NCBI RefSeq assembly: GCF_937616625.2
Contig: NC_065577.1
Location: 28,533,501 to 28,597,500 of the forward strand
Direction: 5' to 3'
Source: Mercurialis annua
Taxonomy: Eukaryota; Streptophyta; Magnoliopsida; Malpighiales; Euphorbiaceae
DNA length: 64,000 bases
Below, piece after piece: positions 10,291-21,598 of this stretch. Made by a program: the position numbers and the translations under genes. A model generated the notes under the pieces. It saw only the letters and a list, made by a program, of their open reading frames with translations. It had not been told where the DNA came from and searched no databases. Numbering within the stretch: position 1 is the stretch's first letter; every line of letters starts with the position of its first letter.

Positions 10291-10598
10291 TGTAGAATTT
10301 TAGGAGGACTAAACTGAAACAAACTTTTTTTTATTAGTACTAAAAATAACTTTTACAAAAGACTCTTGCACTTATTGGCTTACACACTCTCACGCACCAA
10401 CTTGATGCACACACTCAGCGCTAGACTTTCTCACTTTCTCTCTTTTTCATATATTCACAAAATAAGGTGACCACCTATATATATAAGCCTTTAGGTCAGT
10501 GGGGTTTTCTAGAATTTTTCCTAACTATGAAGTGGTAAATTCTAGAAAATGAAAGGATTAGAAAACTATGGAAGAAAGTTAGTCGGTGATTCCTTACA
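10291..10598 (-). repeat. Copia 3' LTR
   Basis: Plus-strand edges are tgtagaattt and ccttaca, so the minus strand reads TGTAAGGAATC...TTCTACA. A minus-strand TATA-like tatatatagg lies near 10475-10486. Confidence 0.95.
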
Positions 10599-10611
10599 CT
10601 CCCCCTCAACG
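10599..10611 (-). other. Copia polypurine tract
   Basis: Minus-strand cgttgagggggag abuts the TG of the 3' LTR, the usual position for plus-strand DNA priming. Confidence 0.85.
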
Positions 10612-10870
10612 ACTACTTTCTTGAAACTCTTCTTTATTTATCATACCAAGCCGCTTTTTGAATTCTTCGAACTTCGCACGTTTTAGTCCTTTGGTGAATA
10701 TGTCGCTAACCTGGTCGTCAATTTTTATGAATTTCATCTTTAACTTTTCGCTTGAAGGCGCATCTTCAAATGTTGCAGGCTCCTTCGTATTATCATTTTT
10801 GACAATTGCCACATTAGCATATTTGGGGTTCAGCTTCCTTCGTCCTTCGCTTCATCTAAGTTGTATCCCA
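10606..10870 (-). pseudogene. Copia RNase H C-terminal remnant
   Basis: The open frame 10812-10606 contains KMKFIKIDDQVSDIFTKGL followed by a KFEEFKKRLG tail, the conserved end of copia RNase H. Just upstream a VAIVKNDNT stretch belongs to the same domain, but the conserved HIDVRYHF-like block is replaced by an unrelated acidic stretch. The active-site part and the whole RT are missing between here and the integrase tail near 11080. Confidence 0.8.
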
Positions 10871-12323
10871 CGTTCCATTAGAATCTCTTCTTTAATATCA
10901 TCTTCAAGTTGGCTTGGTCTTTCTTCTTCCGGTGTCCATCGATATAATCCTGTGCGCCACGGAGACTTAGCCCTTTTCGTGGATTGACTTCTTGTATTTT
11001 CTTCACTTGACTCCATCTCTCGAGTACTCTACTCGATCACCTTTTCTTCTTGAGACTTCTCTTGTAACCTCTCTTCTATCTCTTTGGAGTCAGAAAGGGC
11101 TACTCCTTGAGGAGACCACCACGAGGTATATCTCCGTTAGTTTCATCGAATATTACATTTCTCGAAGTATATCATTTTCCTGTATTTGGATCACAACACC
11201 TCCACCCTTTTCTTTTGTTGTCATATCCCACAAATATACACTTCAACGCCTTCTTATCAAATTTGCTCCACAAATGATCAGGCATGAATACTTAGCATAC
11301 GCATCCGAAAACTCGAAAGTGACTTACAATGGGTTTTATATTCTTGATCTTTTTATAGGGTGAAACAGATCCAATCGGCACTTGTGGTAGTCTGTTGATC
11401 ACGTGATCCAAGCAGCTGTCTTCATACACTCTGCCCAAAATCGGGGTGGAACATTCTTTGCGTGTAACATGCTTCTACATGTTTCCACTAGATGTGTATT
11501 CTTTCTTTCCGCTACTCCATTTTGTTGTGGAGTGTTTGGACAGGTCAACTGATGTCTTATTTTGCAATCCTGCAGATATTTTGAGAACTCACGTGATGTA
11601 TATTCTCCCCCATTATCAGTACGTAGACACCGTATTCTTGTACCAAGCTCTTTTTCTACTGTCTGCTTGAACTCAATAAACTTTCGCAATGCCTCCAACT
11701 TTTCTTTCATAAAGTAAACCCAAACGTACTTTGAAAAATCATCTATAAAAGTGATCATGTACCGAAAGCCACTAATTGATGGATGCTTAACTGGTCCAAA
11801 CACATCCGAATGGATTAACTCGAGCGGCTCCTTCGCTCTATACTCGGAATCCTCATATGGTAACTGGTGCGCTTTCCCGAATTGGCAGCCAGCACATATA
11901 GTATCTTCTCGAACATTCAATTGAGGAAGTCCATTGAGTATAGACTTTTGCATCATCACCTTTAACTTGTGATAATTCACGTGTCCTAGACGTGCATGCC
12001 ACAAGTCAGCCGTCTCATTTTTTCTTCTCTTGTCTGCGTATGCTGTTTGAGCAGACATCACGTAGACATAATTTAATCTTCATCCTTCCATCAATGGCTT
12101 ACTTGGTAGTCTTAAATTTCGATACACTTTCACATCTTTGGGGTCCGAACACCACAAAGTTTCCCGAAGATGTGAGTTGTGACACTGATATTAGATTCTT
12201 CTTCATCCCGGGTACATGAAGTACATTTTCCAATGGTACTTTTTTGGAGCTGTATCGGGGCACTTCTATTGTCTTGCCAACGTGAGTGATAGGAAACTTC
12301 GAGTCGTTAGCTATAACTACGAC
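10870..12323 (-). pseudogene. Copia protease tail and integrase, with truncated linker
   Basis: From 12323 the minus strand first gives the protease end ([15 protein letters not shown]). The main open frame (12061-11399) then holds the GAG-pre-integrase HHCC finger ([24 protein letters not shown]) and the integrase core. Catalytic residues are visible: D in [10 protein letters not shown] in LRTDNGGEY and E in NGVAERKN. After a stop the frame continues to VFGCVC, FVGYDNKRKGWRCCDP and NVIFDETNGD near 11140. Then comes stop-rich sequence where RT should begin. Integrase would insert cDNA; stops make this copy inactive. Confidence 0.85.
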
Positions 12324-13265
12324 TCATTCTCCTTTATACTCCAACATGTTTAGAAATTTTTCTTTGTCTCCACTCATGTGGTTGGAGCATCCGGAGTCAA
12401 AAATCCAATCATTATCATAATTAACTAGATTATCACTCACCGCGGCAGATGCTTGAAAATCCAACTCCTCCTCAGTATCCACCTGTGGGTGTGTGGATGC
12501 CACAATTCCTTGAACATTCTTGTACCAACGATCGCGAGCATAGTGACCTCCTTTCTTGTTGTCGTCTACGCCAATTTTCTTGCATTGGCGTTCTTCCTCC
12601 GTTGTTCGATCTACCCTTTGTGGATCCTTACCATTTTTTCTACTGAAGAGGGCTCTCTCCTCTTCTTTGACTGAGGTTTTAGACATTTGTTTGTCTAATT
12701 CCTCTTGATTTGCCAACACATTTTCGAACTCATTCAAAGTTGGTTCCTTTGACCATCCACGGGTTGCGGTCGCAAGAGCATTAAACTCCGTACGTAGCCC
12801 GTGAGTGATAATTCTTCGCATTCGTTTCTCCGTGATTTTACTTTCAGGATCGAACTTTGAAATTTCTTGGCATAAAGATTTAACTTTAGAGAAGTATTGA
12901 TTAACCGTTAAATCTTGTTGTGATACTGACAACAACTCGTTCTCGAGTTGTTGGAGCTTGACGTCATTCTTCCGAGTGTATACTCCAGCAAGATTGTCCC
13001 ATGCCTCTTTGGGCGTCTTTGCGTCTTTGACGTGTTGCAGCAACTCGTCCTCCACTGATATTTATAAAGCATACATAGCTTTACCGGCCCTGAGCTTCCA
13101 CTTTTTCAGGTCATCTTAATTTGTCGGGGGTGTCGTTTCACTCCCTCCGACGATCTCCCAGAGATCTTGGCCGAGCAAATAAAATTGCAAACGAGTACTC
13201 CATGTGCTATAGTTACTAGCATTGAGTTTGTCAAGGGTACTCACCGAAGTTGATAAATCCGCCAT
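12324..13265 (-). pseudogene. Copia gag with start of protease
   Basis: Start MADLSTSVSTLDKLNASNY at 13265 follows the PBS leader. The frame carries two TAA stops (after PPTN and after MYAL), then stays open from 13055 to 12324. It contains the gag UBN2-like block (KEAWDNLAGVYTRKNDVKLQ, LENELLSVSQQDLTVNQYF, HGLRTEFNALATATRGW). The CCHC knuckle is degenerate (QCKKIGVDDNKKGGHYARDRW), and near the end comes DSGCSNHMSGDKEKF, where DSG is the protease active site. It ends at EYKGE followed by a stop. Confidence 0.85.
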
Positions 13266-13412
13266 TTGTTCGGTTATTTTTGCTAATTAACCAAATCGCC
13301 TGGTCCCAGACCAATACTCTGCACGGTCCCTGACTGCGTGCTAGCGGCGTTTCAACGTAATACGATCCCGGATCGCTTGCTCGACCTTTCTTAAACGGTC
13401 CCTGACTGTCCC

Positions 13413-13424
13413 GCTCTGATACCA
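13413..13424 (-). other. Copia primer-binding site
   Basis: Minus-strand TGGTATCAGAGC lies two bases from the 5' LTR and pairs with initiator tRNA-Met. Confidence 0.9.
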
Positions 13425-13426
13425 CT

Positions 13427-13737
13427 TGTAGAATTTTAGGAGGACTAAACTGAAACAAACTATTTTTTTATTAGTACTAAAAATAACTTTTTCAAAAGAC
13501 TCTTGCACTTATTGGCTTGCACACTCTCACGCACCCACTTGATGCACACACTCAGCACTAGACTTTCTCACGTTCTCTCTTTTTCATATATTCACAAAAT
13601 GAGGTAACCACCTATATATATATAAGCCTTTAGGTCGGTGGGGTTTTCTAGAATTTTTCCTAACTATCAAGTGGTAAATTCTAGAAAATGAAAGGATTAG
13701 AAAACTATGGAAGAAAGTTAGTCGGTGATTTCTTACA
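13427..13737 (-). repeat. Copia 5' LTR
   Basis: Same edges as the 3' copy (tgtagaattt...tcttaca on the plus strand). Differences include one extra TA step in the TATA-like run near 13612-13625 and about a dozen substitutions. Confidence 0.95.
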
Positions 13738-14082
13738 TCCGATATATTATTATTTTATTTTCCGATAATTTATTTTATTAAATTTTGGTTAAATTTCTTA
13801 AATCTTAATCCGAGACATATCGTTCATTTTTCTTATTTTTCCGTTCATTTCTTTGCTCCATAAATATCGAAATCCAATTAATCAGTACTACCTTTATGAA
13901 TGAAAAAATAATAGTCAATAATCCTTAAATTATATTTTCCAATTCGGAACTTACACTTAACTTTATTCCATTTTTCCATACGACTTTCTTTAGTCCCGTC
14001 TCCATTTTTTTTATTAAATTCTAATATCCAATTTCCTTATTGGAATTTCAAAGTCGACTTACTCGGGTCTCCTTTTATTTTA

Positions 14083-14449
14083 GGCTTAATTACTTAAAAA
14101 ATCTCCACCTTGAACTTTTTTCTTTTATACTCTGACATTGTAAAAACGTCATTTGTATCCAATTTTGAGTTTTTAATTTTCATCTCTACCCAAAAGTACT
14201 AAAATTTCCTCTTTTTACTTAGAAAAAAGTTTAAAATAATCCTTCAATTTATATTTATATACTAATTAGACGTATGATATAACCTTTTAATTGTTTTAAA
14301 TTTTTTCATCCTTTAATTCATTAAATTATATTTTTGTATTGGGTAGAGAGGAAACCTAAAAACCCAAAATTGGGTACAAATGACTTTTTTACAAGGTCAG
14401 GGTATAAACGAAAAAAAGTTCAAGTTGGGGTTTTTTAAGTAATTAGGCC
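14083..14449. mobile_element. MULE-type MITE of 367 bp with perfect 9-bp TSD
   Basis: Ends are ggcttaattacttaaaaaa and the inverse of ggcctaattacttaaaaaa. The inverted repeats run about 108 bases on each side (shared tgtaaaaa(c/a)gtcatttgta and caattttg(a/g)gttttta), leaving only about 150 bases of AT-rich centre. The flanks tttatttta at 14074-14082 and 14450-14458 are an exact 9-base duplication, typical of Mutator-like elements. No coding capacity. It sits in the LTR of element B. Confidence 0.95.
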
Positions 14450-14549
14450 TTTATTTTATTCCTCCTAGAATCTTTTATTCTTATCACTTTAGCTATTCAA
14501 AATAATACTCGTTGCTTACATTAGCAAAGACAAACTTACGGGTATTACA

Positions 14550-14691
14550 AGGTGCCACGTCAGCATGGGGGGGCTTGGGGGGGGCTTTGATCCGGTTTTA
14601 CTAAGTTCACGGTAAAAGTGATCCGGTTTTTCATCTTTGAACTTTTTTGATACTTTGTGCAGAGTTGAGGAGGTAAAATGATCCTTTGTTC
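14550..14691. mobile_element. One-ended fragment of the first MULE family
   Basis: The terminus atgatcctttgttc (ending 14691), gatactttgtgcagagtt and gtaaaagtgatccggtttt match the right inverted repeat of the element at 1561-2534. Only this end is present; its other side is cut by the outer edge of element B, so B probably inserted into this MITE. G runs of seven and eight bases lie at 14568-14585. Confidence 0.75.
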
Positions 14692-15276
14692 TTTTACATT
14701 TTATAGAATTTTTGGGTAAAATTTCAAGAAATTATGAGTTAGTTTCCGTATTAGTTAAGGATTAATATCCAAGAGTTTTGGTTAAAGTGACGCATAAGTC
14801 ATCAGGGATTAGTTTGACATTTTTCCCAACTATATATATGTTAATAAGTCAAATCTTAGGTTACAACAACTTAAAACTTGCTCTTTGTTTCTCATTTCTT
14901 CACTGTGACCCAGGGTTTGCTAATTATCGATCCGATTCTCATTTCTAACTCGAATTTCTTAGCTAATCCGCTAGTAATCGAGTTAATAACTATTAATTTG
15001 AAATTGATTTTATAGATTTTGTACTATATTAAGAGTTATAACGGTTATTGTATCGAATCAATCGAATTCGAATCAATTTTACATTCCAATTGGGGAATTG
15101 AGTTGCTTAGTGTGTGAATAAGTATTAGGAATCTGAAAAATGCGTTTAAGCACGTCGGAAAGCCCGGGGGGAGTGCCATGTGGCTGTGCATGTGTGAGAG
15201 GCTTTGCGAGAACACAGCTCAGTTGTGCGGATGCAAAGCGACACCGTCTCGTTGGTGTTCGAGTGTTTCGTTTCCA
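14692..15276 (+). repeat. Probable plus-strand fragment of a gypsy LTR
   Basis: No gene. The order resembles a Tekay-like LTR: TATA-like ctatatatatg near 14830, a leader with ttgctctttgtttctc, AT-rich sequence, then a GC-rich inverted-repeat zone (15165-15245: gtggctgtgcatgtg, gagaacacagctc). It stops abruptly where the truncated LTR of element C begins. A plus-strand frame at 15140-15337 looks accidental. Confidence 0.4.
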
Positions 15277-16742
15277 AATAAATAAAGATATCACAAACGG
15301 AAGCACATACTTCTCATATATATATATATATATATAACGTATATATAAAACATATTATAAGAAATTCACATAAACACGTGGGCATATCACTTCTGTACCG
15401 CGTACGTACTAGCCCGACTGTACCATATACAACTAATTTGTCGGTCACATCACGAGCGTCTGGCCATGTGAGACAAAATGGCTAACGCGGTCAACAAAAA
15501 GATAAAAACAACGACAGTCATATAAACAAACAAAAGTAATACGACTGTACTGGCCACAACTCTGTCAACTGAAGGTTATCACTACTGCAACGCTACAGAA
15601 GTCAAGAACTATACGTGTACTGCTGACTTCCGGATCCCAAAAAGAGGACTCTAGCTAGGTCCAAACCCTAAGCACCTTAAATGTTAAACAACAACAGGGT
15701 CAGACTATGCTGAGTGAGTTTGCAATTTACTAACGGTATTATAAAATAACATCGCATTTCAAATAAAGCATTAATACGAAAAAATATATAATCAAACATT
15801 TGATCCGTTCGAAACTAAAAGCCTGAAACATAATACAACCTACTTATCACTTATCGAATTCAAATTGATCACTCAACCTTTGGCCCAGTCCCGGGATAAT
15901 TCCATCGAGTTCAACCGCTGCCAATCTCTTAATTCCAAGTTGTGGGTCCCGAGATAGTTCAACCGAGTTCAACCCACTAGATACGGGTCCCGAGATAGTT
16001 CAACCGAGTTTAACCTCGTATTACTATTCATTATCCACCTTTCATATTCAAAATCGTGCGGATTCTCATATCATCACAAATAGTCTAAACATACTAGACT
16101 GACTCAGTTACTAGTGATCACGCAGCCTATTGACACCAAATAGGTAGCTAGTTTCTTCGAATCATATACTAGATTCTTTCATATAAGATTTAATTAAATC
16201 ATATGGCATATCGACAAATCATATAAGAAGCGATGCGTTTAAATATAATATATAAAACATACTATCAAGTAACTTTAATAGATAATACACGAGAGTAAAA
16301 TGCAACTCACTTGAACCGCAATCCAGTCTGTGACGTGGTCCATACGATAATACACTCGCACTTGCCCACGTCTGACGACCTCACCGCTCTCCGACACGTT
16401 TGTTATATATTAATTAACGTTTAACAATTAGACGTTAATTTCTTTTTTACATGCATAGTACTTTTAAGTTCTAGGTTTAGATTGATAAAACTCCATTTCT
16501 AGTGTGAATCGTGAATTCGATAATCCTTAATCTCATTAACTCCTGGATGAATGCCGCTTGTTGTATTCTCCTATCATGTAACCGTCTTAATGTTTTCTAA
16601 TATAATTAAATATTTAATGCATCGAGCTTAATTGAAAATTTAAGATTTTCGAGGTTCTTGATTCATCTTTAAAGTCTATCGTTCGGAAAAACTGGAAATC
16701 CAAGTCGAATAGGGAAAAAGCCCATTTTGGTCCCTTGGACCC

Positions 16743-16857
16743 TCTGTGCGGGTGCACAAGGGCCACTGTGCGGGCGCACAGCTTTTCCAAGCTGTGCCGG
16801 GCGCACAGCTTTGCCAAGCTGTGCGGGCGCACAACATGGCTCAGCCACGCACAGCCC
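16743..16857. repeat. Palindromic CTGTGCGGGCGCACAG array (3' LTR of C)
   Basis: Four to five modules of ctgtgc-ggg(c/t)-gcacag separated by ttttccaag or tttgccaag, embedded in AT-rich LTR. Each module is a hairpin. The 84- to 99-codon frames on both strands across this array (16614-16993) are artefacts of it. Confidence 0.85.
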
Positions 16858-17235
16858 CAAAAAACCATTTTCCAGGCGCCTCGTCGATTCCCGATGCTCC
16901 CGACACGCTAAAAATACCCTTTTCCAACAAAACCTGTATCTCCGTTTTTCTAAAAACGCTAAAAACAACCTAGATACGATGAATTCAATATAGACATAAC
17001 ATTTACTCTAAAACAGCCAACCATTCTTCAATTTTCACGCCAATAATCAACCTCTCACCTTGATATGAAGATTGAAATCGATAGAGCTTCTAATTCTGAA
17101 GAGATAGGCGCGAAAATGACTCAAAACGAACGCCAAAAGGAGAAACCGTGGCTTGACGACGGTCAGAACCGTGAGAAAAACGATGAAATTTGAAGTCTCT
17201 GGATCCTTCTTCTTATTCTTCATTCATATCTTTCT

Positions 17236-17245
17236 CTTTATATAG
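17236..17245 (-). promoter_or_regulatory. TATA box in the 3' LTR of element C
   Basis: Minus-strand CTATATAAAG, about 455 bases from the LTR start. The same box is at 23933-23942 in the other LTR. The palindrome array lies roughly 400 bases downstream of it, so it would be in the transcript. Confidence 0.65.
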
Positions 17246-17700
17246 CATGGCTAAAGTGCCACTTAAGTCCTTGTTTTCTTTAATGAATACAATACATCCA
17301 TTAAACTTTTCCTTTATTCGATTTAGTCAATCGATTAATCAATTAATACTTTAATCAATTCGCATAGGTATTATTTATATTCAATAAATAATACGAATAC
17401 GAGAATTAATATTTTTCTATCAAAATCCTTTTTAATTCTGATTCTCGAGAATTAATTGGTTAATTACCAATTTAGGACCTAAATTTTATTTCCGTAACTT
17501 TTGTTGACATTTTTCCTTAGTCCCTATTCCATCTTTAAATTAAGACATAATATCAAATTCTTGTGATAATATTCCTGAAACCGACCTACTAAAATTTTAT
17601 TTATCTCAATTTCTCGGAAATCTATCTGATGTCGCCACTACAGAGACTAAACACTTGCCATGTGGTCCAATTAGATAATTTAAACTTTCGGGATATTACA

Positions 17701-17714
17701 TTCTTCCCCCATTA
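17701..17714 (-). other. Polypurine tract of element C
   Basis: Minus-strand aatgggggaagaa directly precedes TGTAATATCCC of the 3' LTR. The adjacent aaaattcgaggatgaatttt is the conserved sequence before the PPT in Tekay/Del-type chromoviruses. Confidence 0.85.
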
Positions 17715-20700
17715 TAAAAATTCATCCTCGAATTTTCATACTTTTTGCTATATTCTCATAATCATACTTATATACTCTTCTTGGTGTCAGTTACTACGCA
17801 TTATTAGTGACTTCTCCTTTTACCTTGACTCTTAGCACTTCATTCTGACTATTTGATTATTTATCCATTGCAATTGTGATTTCACACTTTTCGTTGGTTG
17901 ACAATCTATTCTACTTGTAGTATCTTCTCGTTGTTGCGTAACTGAGAATCTTCTCATTGCTATTCTCGTTCATTCTTTTGCCTCTCTAAAATAGTGTCTT
18001 TAGGTGTGTCTTCAAAATCGTAGTTCTTATGTCATTACCATTGGTCGGGATTTCTCCTTTGGCTGTTATTAGTGTCCGATAATCGCTGATAAATATCTTC
18101 TCGATTTGTTGTTTCATCCTTGGTAATCATTATGTTATCTGACTTGTCTATACGTGAATGGTTGCCAACATAACATTCGCATCGTTAGTGATGTACTTAT
18201 TGCACTTATACATCTGCAAGTATTCGCTCTTATAGTCATAAATCTGCAGTCATAACTCTTGCTGTCATTCTTCGTGCCATTTTCCTTTCTTAGGCGGTTA
18301 TCTTTATTTCTTAATTCTCTCTTTGACTATTTGGCATTTAGTTTATTTGTCAATCAGTCCTTCATAAATTATACTTTGTTTACTATAGTCGCTATTCCTT
18401 AGCGAATTAGGTCTAGTGCACCTCTTACTGTCCTTAATTTCTCCTTCCTTTTCTTCTTCAAGTTATAATGAGCTTCGAATTATTTAGTTAGTTAAGAACC
18501 ATTCACCGTTGCTTTAAACGTTCTACTTCAAGTTGATCTTAATTATACATCTCAGGTAGTTGTCTTCACTTATTTATACTATCCATAATCTTACTCTTTT
18601 CACTCCTTCTTCCCTTTAGTTCTTTGAAGACCGTCTCAAGATTTTTATTGACTTATCATTCCAAAATTATGCTGTTATTACGTTCATGTTTCCTATTTAC
18701 ATTGACCTCACAAGATCTTTGCATTTTCCATTCAACACTTATCTTTTGGCTTTAGCTAATCCAATAGGTCTTCACTGATTTGTCCCGCTTCTGTACTGAA
18801 GTTGTTTTGGAACCGGTAACCCCCTAAGTTTTCACTATATTCCTCTTTGCAAATTTCTTTTTGTTGTATGAATATTTAAAATCTTCTATTTAAGATTCCT
18901 CCTACTTACTTACTAACACTTACTTTACTTCACTCTTACTTTTGCCAAGTATCGACTTTATTCTTTTTACAATCATTCTTTAATTTATTCTTGTACTGTC
19001 TTCCGCCTTCTTCTTGAGGCGTCACAAATCATACATGACTTTTAAGTTGTAACCAAGTCCTATCACTTTCAGAGTTAAGGAATAGTTTCAATTTCATCGT
19101 CCGGCACACTTTATACTTTTCCAATGCTTATTACATGATCCTAATTGTCCTTTAAACAACTTGGCTTTCTTGTATAATTATCAGCTTTCGTCCTTGTAAC
19201 TTTGTAGCTCCCGATACGTAATTCATTCTTATTCATTCAACAGTGATGAAGTATCGTCTTATCCTTTACTTGTCGTATCTATTTTGTCTTCCATCTATTC
19301 ATGATAGCTCTGCTACTACTGTAACTATCTCGGTTATACACCTGATGTACCTTTAGAACTTTCACTTCTCTTATTATGTAGTAAAATCTTGATTATATAT
19401 CTGCATCCTATAATGCTCTCCCCATATATCTTGCCATCCTATAACTTAACTTTGCATACTTCCATGTACAACATATCTGTTAAGCTAAGATGTTTTCTTA
19501 TGTATACATATATATTCCGTATAGCAGAATTTACGTCTCGATCTTTCAATTTCAATTTCTCATGTTATACAAGATTATCTTCATCTTCGTCTTACATATT
19601 CCGTCTCCCTTCCTCTACCTACTCCTTACTCATTATATCTCTTTCTTCGATATAAAGATAAATATTACATCTTCCAAACTTGCTAACGCATTACATCCCG
19701 ATCGCGTATACCTTACAGTGTTGAATTCTTATTCGCATTCCATCTTAATTTCGTTAGCCTTTATTACGATCTATCGTTAATATGGCTTAATTCTTTTATT
19801 GGGGTTCATTTTGTAAATTTTAATCTTACTTATTGAAGATTCTTTTTATTATTTCTCACAGAGTTGCACGTTTGAGTTTACTTACAATACAAACATGATT
19901 TCAAAACAATTTCAAAGCATCCTTTGGCTGGCCAGCTCTTAAATCCCTTGTTTCAGTTTAAACATTTTTCATAAAATCGTTTGAAATCATTAGTACAATT
20001 TTTGCTCAGAGCGATGACGTCTCTCATCACTAAAGAGTTGCTCGATAAATCACGTTTTCTTTATCGTTGTAAAGATATGATGCATGATCTATATTTTGAA
20101 AAACATTCTTTTATGCATTCCTAACGTGATTATGATATGCCATATATGATGTCTGAGCACAATTTCACCTTTTAAAATCATAAAATTTTCATACTTTTCG
20201 TAAAATGTAAGTTTACTCGAGATTGTAAACTCTGCGACAATTCAACGGATTTTATTTATTATTTATTAGGTGCATTACGACTTTTAGTATTGTCGTCACT
20301 TTCTAACGCTCCTAAGCATTCCTTTGTTAACACAACTCCTTTTTCATGTTTCTGATAAGTCAATTCAATTCAAAGTTCCTTATTGCTATAATCACGGCAT
20401 TCATCTCTTCATTATACTTGTATCATGTCATTTACTAGTACAGATATCGATCCTTCAGTAATTCGTTTGTTCCTCCACAACTTCTAGAACGTAATATAGA
20501 AATTACGTTCGTGATAAATGTATTATGTGTTATTCATTACGTTTTTGTTCTTGTAAGTTATATATAGATATTCTTTTATTAAACGTGTTATCGTCGATAT
20601 GTCTCCCTATAGGCATTAGCTTTACGATACGCTATCCTATAGGCATATCCTTACGGTTGTATTCTATTTTGCAATGCAAACATATACATACACAATAATG

Positions 20701-20734
20701 CAGCACATAAGCACAAATACACAAAACATATTAA
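17715..20734. other. 3-kb region of element C without a recognisable gene
   Basis: Strongly pyrimidine-biased on the plus strand (repeated ttctt, tcattc, cttatt) with stops in all frames. Reading both strands, I find no RT (F/Y-x-DD), integrase (HHCC, DDE), protease or chromodomain motif. Open frames at 19389-19655 and 19490-19780 (plus) are low-complexity. It is either a fully decayed pol or unrelated filler, as in LARD-type elements. Confidence 0.6.
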
Positions 20735-21598
20735 TCATATAGTACCTAGGGGTGCCTGGTGTAGAACTCTAGGCTCCCTAATAACTACACCGGAGCGTCG
20801 TCCCCTAACTCTCCTACCAGCGTTACCCCCATCCCTATGCACGAATATGGGGTTAGTCCAAATAACAGGGGCTCAACTTGTGTAGACTGGGTAAAACTCA
20901 TGCTTGAAAAAGTAGGGTCGAATAGGATTGCCATCCCACTCGCGGTCGCTCTCAATCCTACGAGCCATCGCAACAAGCGTCCAAAAGTGCTCGTCGACGT
21001 GATCATACATTTCTACAAACTCGGATCCCAAACCCCTAACATACCTACGGTTAATCTTCTCGTTGTCCTCATTAAGCTCTGGAACTCCTTCGATCATACG
21101 CAAAAATTCAGAAGAATACAGTCCTACCAAAAACATACCCCTAGAAAAGGAGCACATCTGTCTCCTAACTTGATTCAAAACATCCTGTGCCTGATTGTTT
21201 CTTCTTTCTGCATCCTCTCTCAAATTGCAGTATCTCCGCACATCAGACCAGAAACGCTCACCTCGGTATTCCTCGACGTCAGACTCATCTCACAGTTCCT
21301 CTTCTTCGAGGTCCTCCTCCTGAGGGTCTTCTTCTGGATCCTCCTCTGGGTCCTCCTCACTGTACTCTATCTCTAGTGAGTGAGTTCTACCTCTAATCCT
21401 AGAAGACCTACCATTTTTTGACCAAGACATGAAGCCATTCTGATGGATCTCAGGTGATCCCCTGTTGTCTGTGTAGAATCCGTTCTGATGGACTTTAGAT
21501 AGTCCGCCAACTTCATAATGAAATCCATTCTGAAAGATAGGAGGCGCTTGCTCCTCTTCTTGTACAGCATGTGGCTGAGCTCCGTTTTGCCCAGACAT
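20735..21598 (-). pseudogene. Gag of element C, one frame with two TGA stops
   Basis: Starting at MSGQNGAQPHAV (21598) the frame runs 287 codons to a stop at 20735, broken only by TGA after EEEEL and TGA after PVYTS. Residues about 15-60 hold three QNGF repeats (IFQNGF, VHQNGF, IHQNGF). Residues about 75-103 are an acidic run. After the first stop comes an Arg-rich helix and the gag-like core with FLVGLYSSEFLRMIEG and RRYVRGLGSEFVEMY. The tail is Arg/Gly-rich (GRRVRGRRSG). I see no CCHC knuckle. Loss of only two codons in 864 bases suggests fairly recent decay. Confidence 0.75.

Larger units (their letters stand above)
10291..13737 (-). mobile_element. Ty1/copia retrotransposon, internally deleted (3.4 kb)
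   Basis: Two LTRs of 308 and 311 bases bound it, with the five-base target duplication TCCGA at 10286-10290 and 13738-13742. PBS and PPT put it on the minus strand. Domain order is gag, protease, integrase, then a short RNase H tail; reverse transcriptase is almost entirely deleted, so it depends on other elements. By eye the LTRs differ at about a dozen places in 308 bases, so the insertion is not recent. It sits inside the LTR of element B. Confidence 0.95.
7699..14549 (-). repeat. Long 5' LTR of element B, split by two insertions
   Basis: Plus-strand edges are tgtcacgaccc (7699) and gggtattaca (14549), so the minus strand reads TGTAATACCC...GTCGTGACA. Removing the copia element, the MITE and their target duplications leaves about 3.0 kb. 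It shares landmarks with the LTRs of C, D and J: cgagatagttc...ccgagtt sub-repeats at 8405-8590, a ggtgatcac...cctattgac block near 8642, and a GC-rich zone at 9430-9640 (tggctcaaccccc, aaggggaggg). Plus-strand ORFs inside (for example 9010-9294) show no protein motif. Confidence 0.75.
15277..17700 (-). repeat. 3' LTR of element C, 5'-truncated on the plus strand
   Basis: Matches 22076-24397 nearly throughout, from aaagatatcacaaacggaagc to gggatattaca. The TG edge at 17700 abuts a PPT. The first 110 bases of the other copy (tgtcacgacccaaatg onward) are absent, so no target duplication can be read. Sub-repeats of cccgagatagttcaaccgag lie at 15888-16021 and a GC-rich palindrome array at 16743-16857. 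A TA microsatellite is at 15316-15337. Confidence 0.9.

Noticed and set aside
16614..16993. Four overlapping ORFs across the palindrome array, and the set at 23313-23665
   Set aside because: Open in several frames on both strands because the GC-rich array lacks stops; no protein motif.
19389..19780. Plus-strand ORFs in the pyrimidine-rich filler
   Set aside because: Low-complexity Ser/Phe/Tyr-rich translation, no motif.
20837..21376. 179-codon plus-strand ORF
   Set aside because: Reverse complement of the gag of element C; the minus strand carries the gag motifs.
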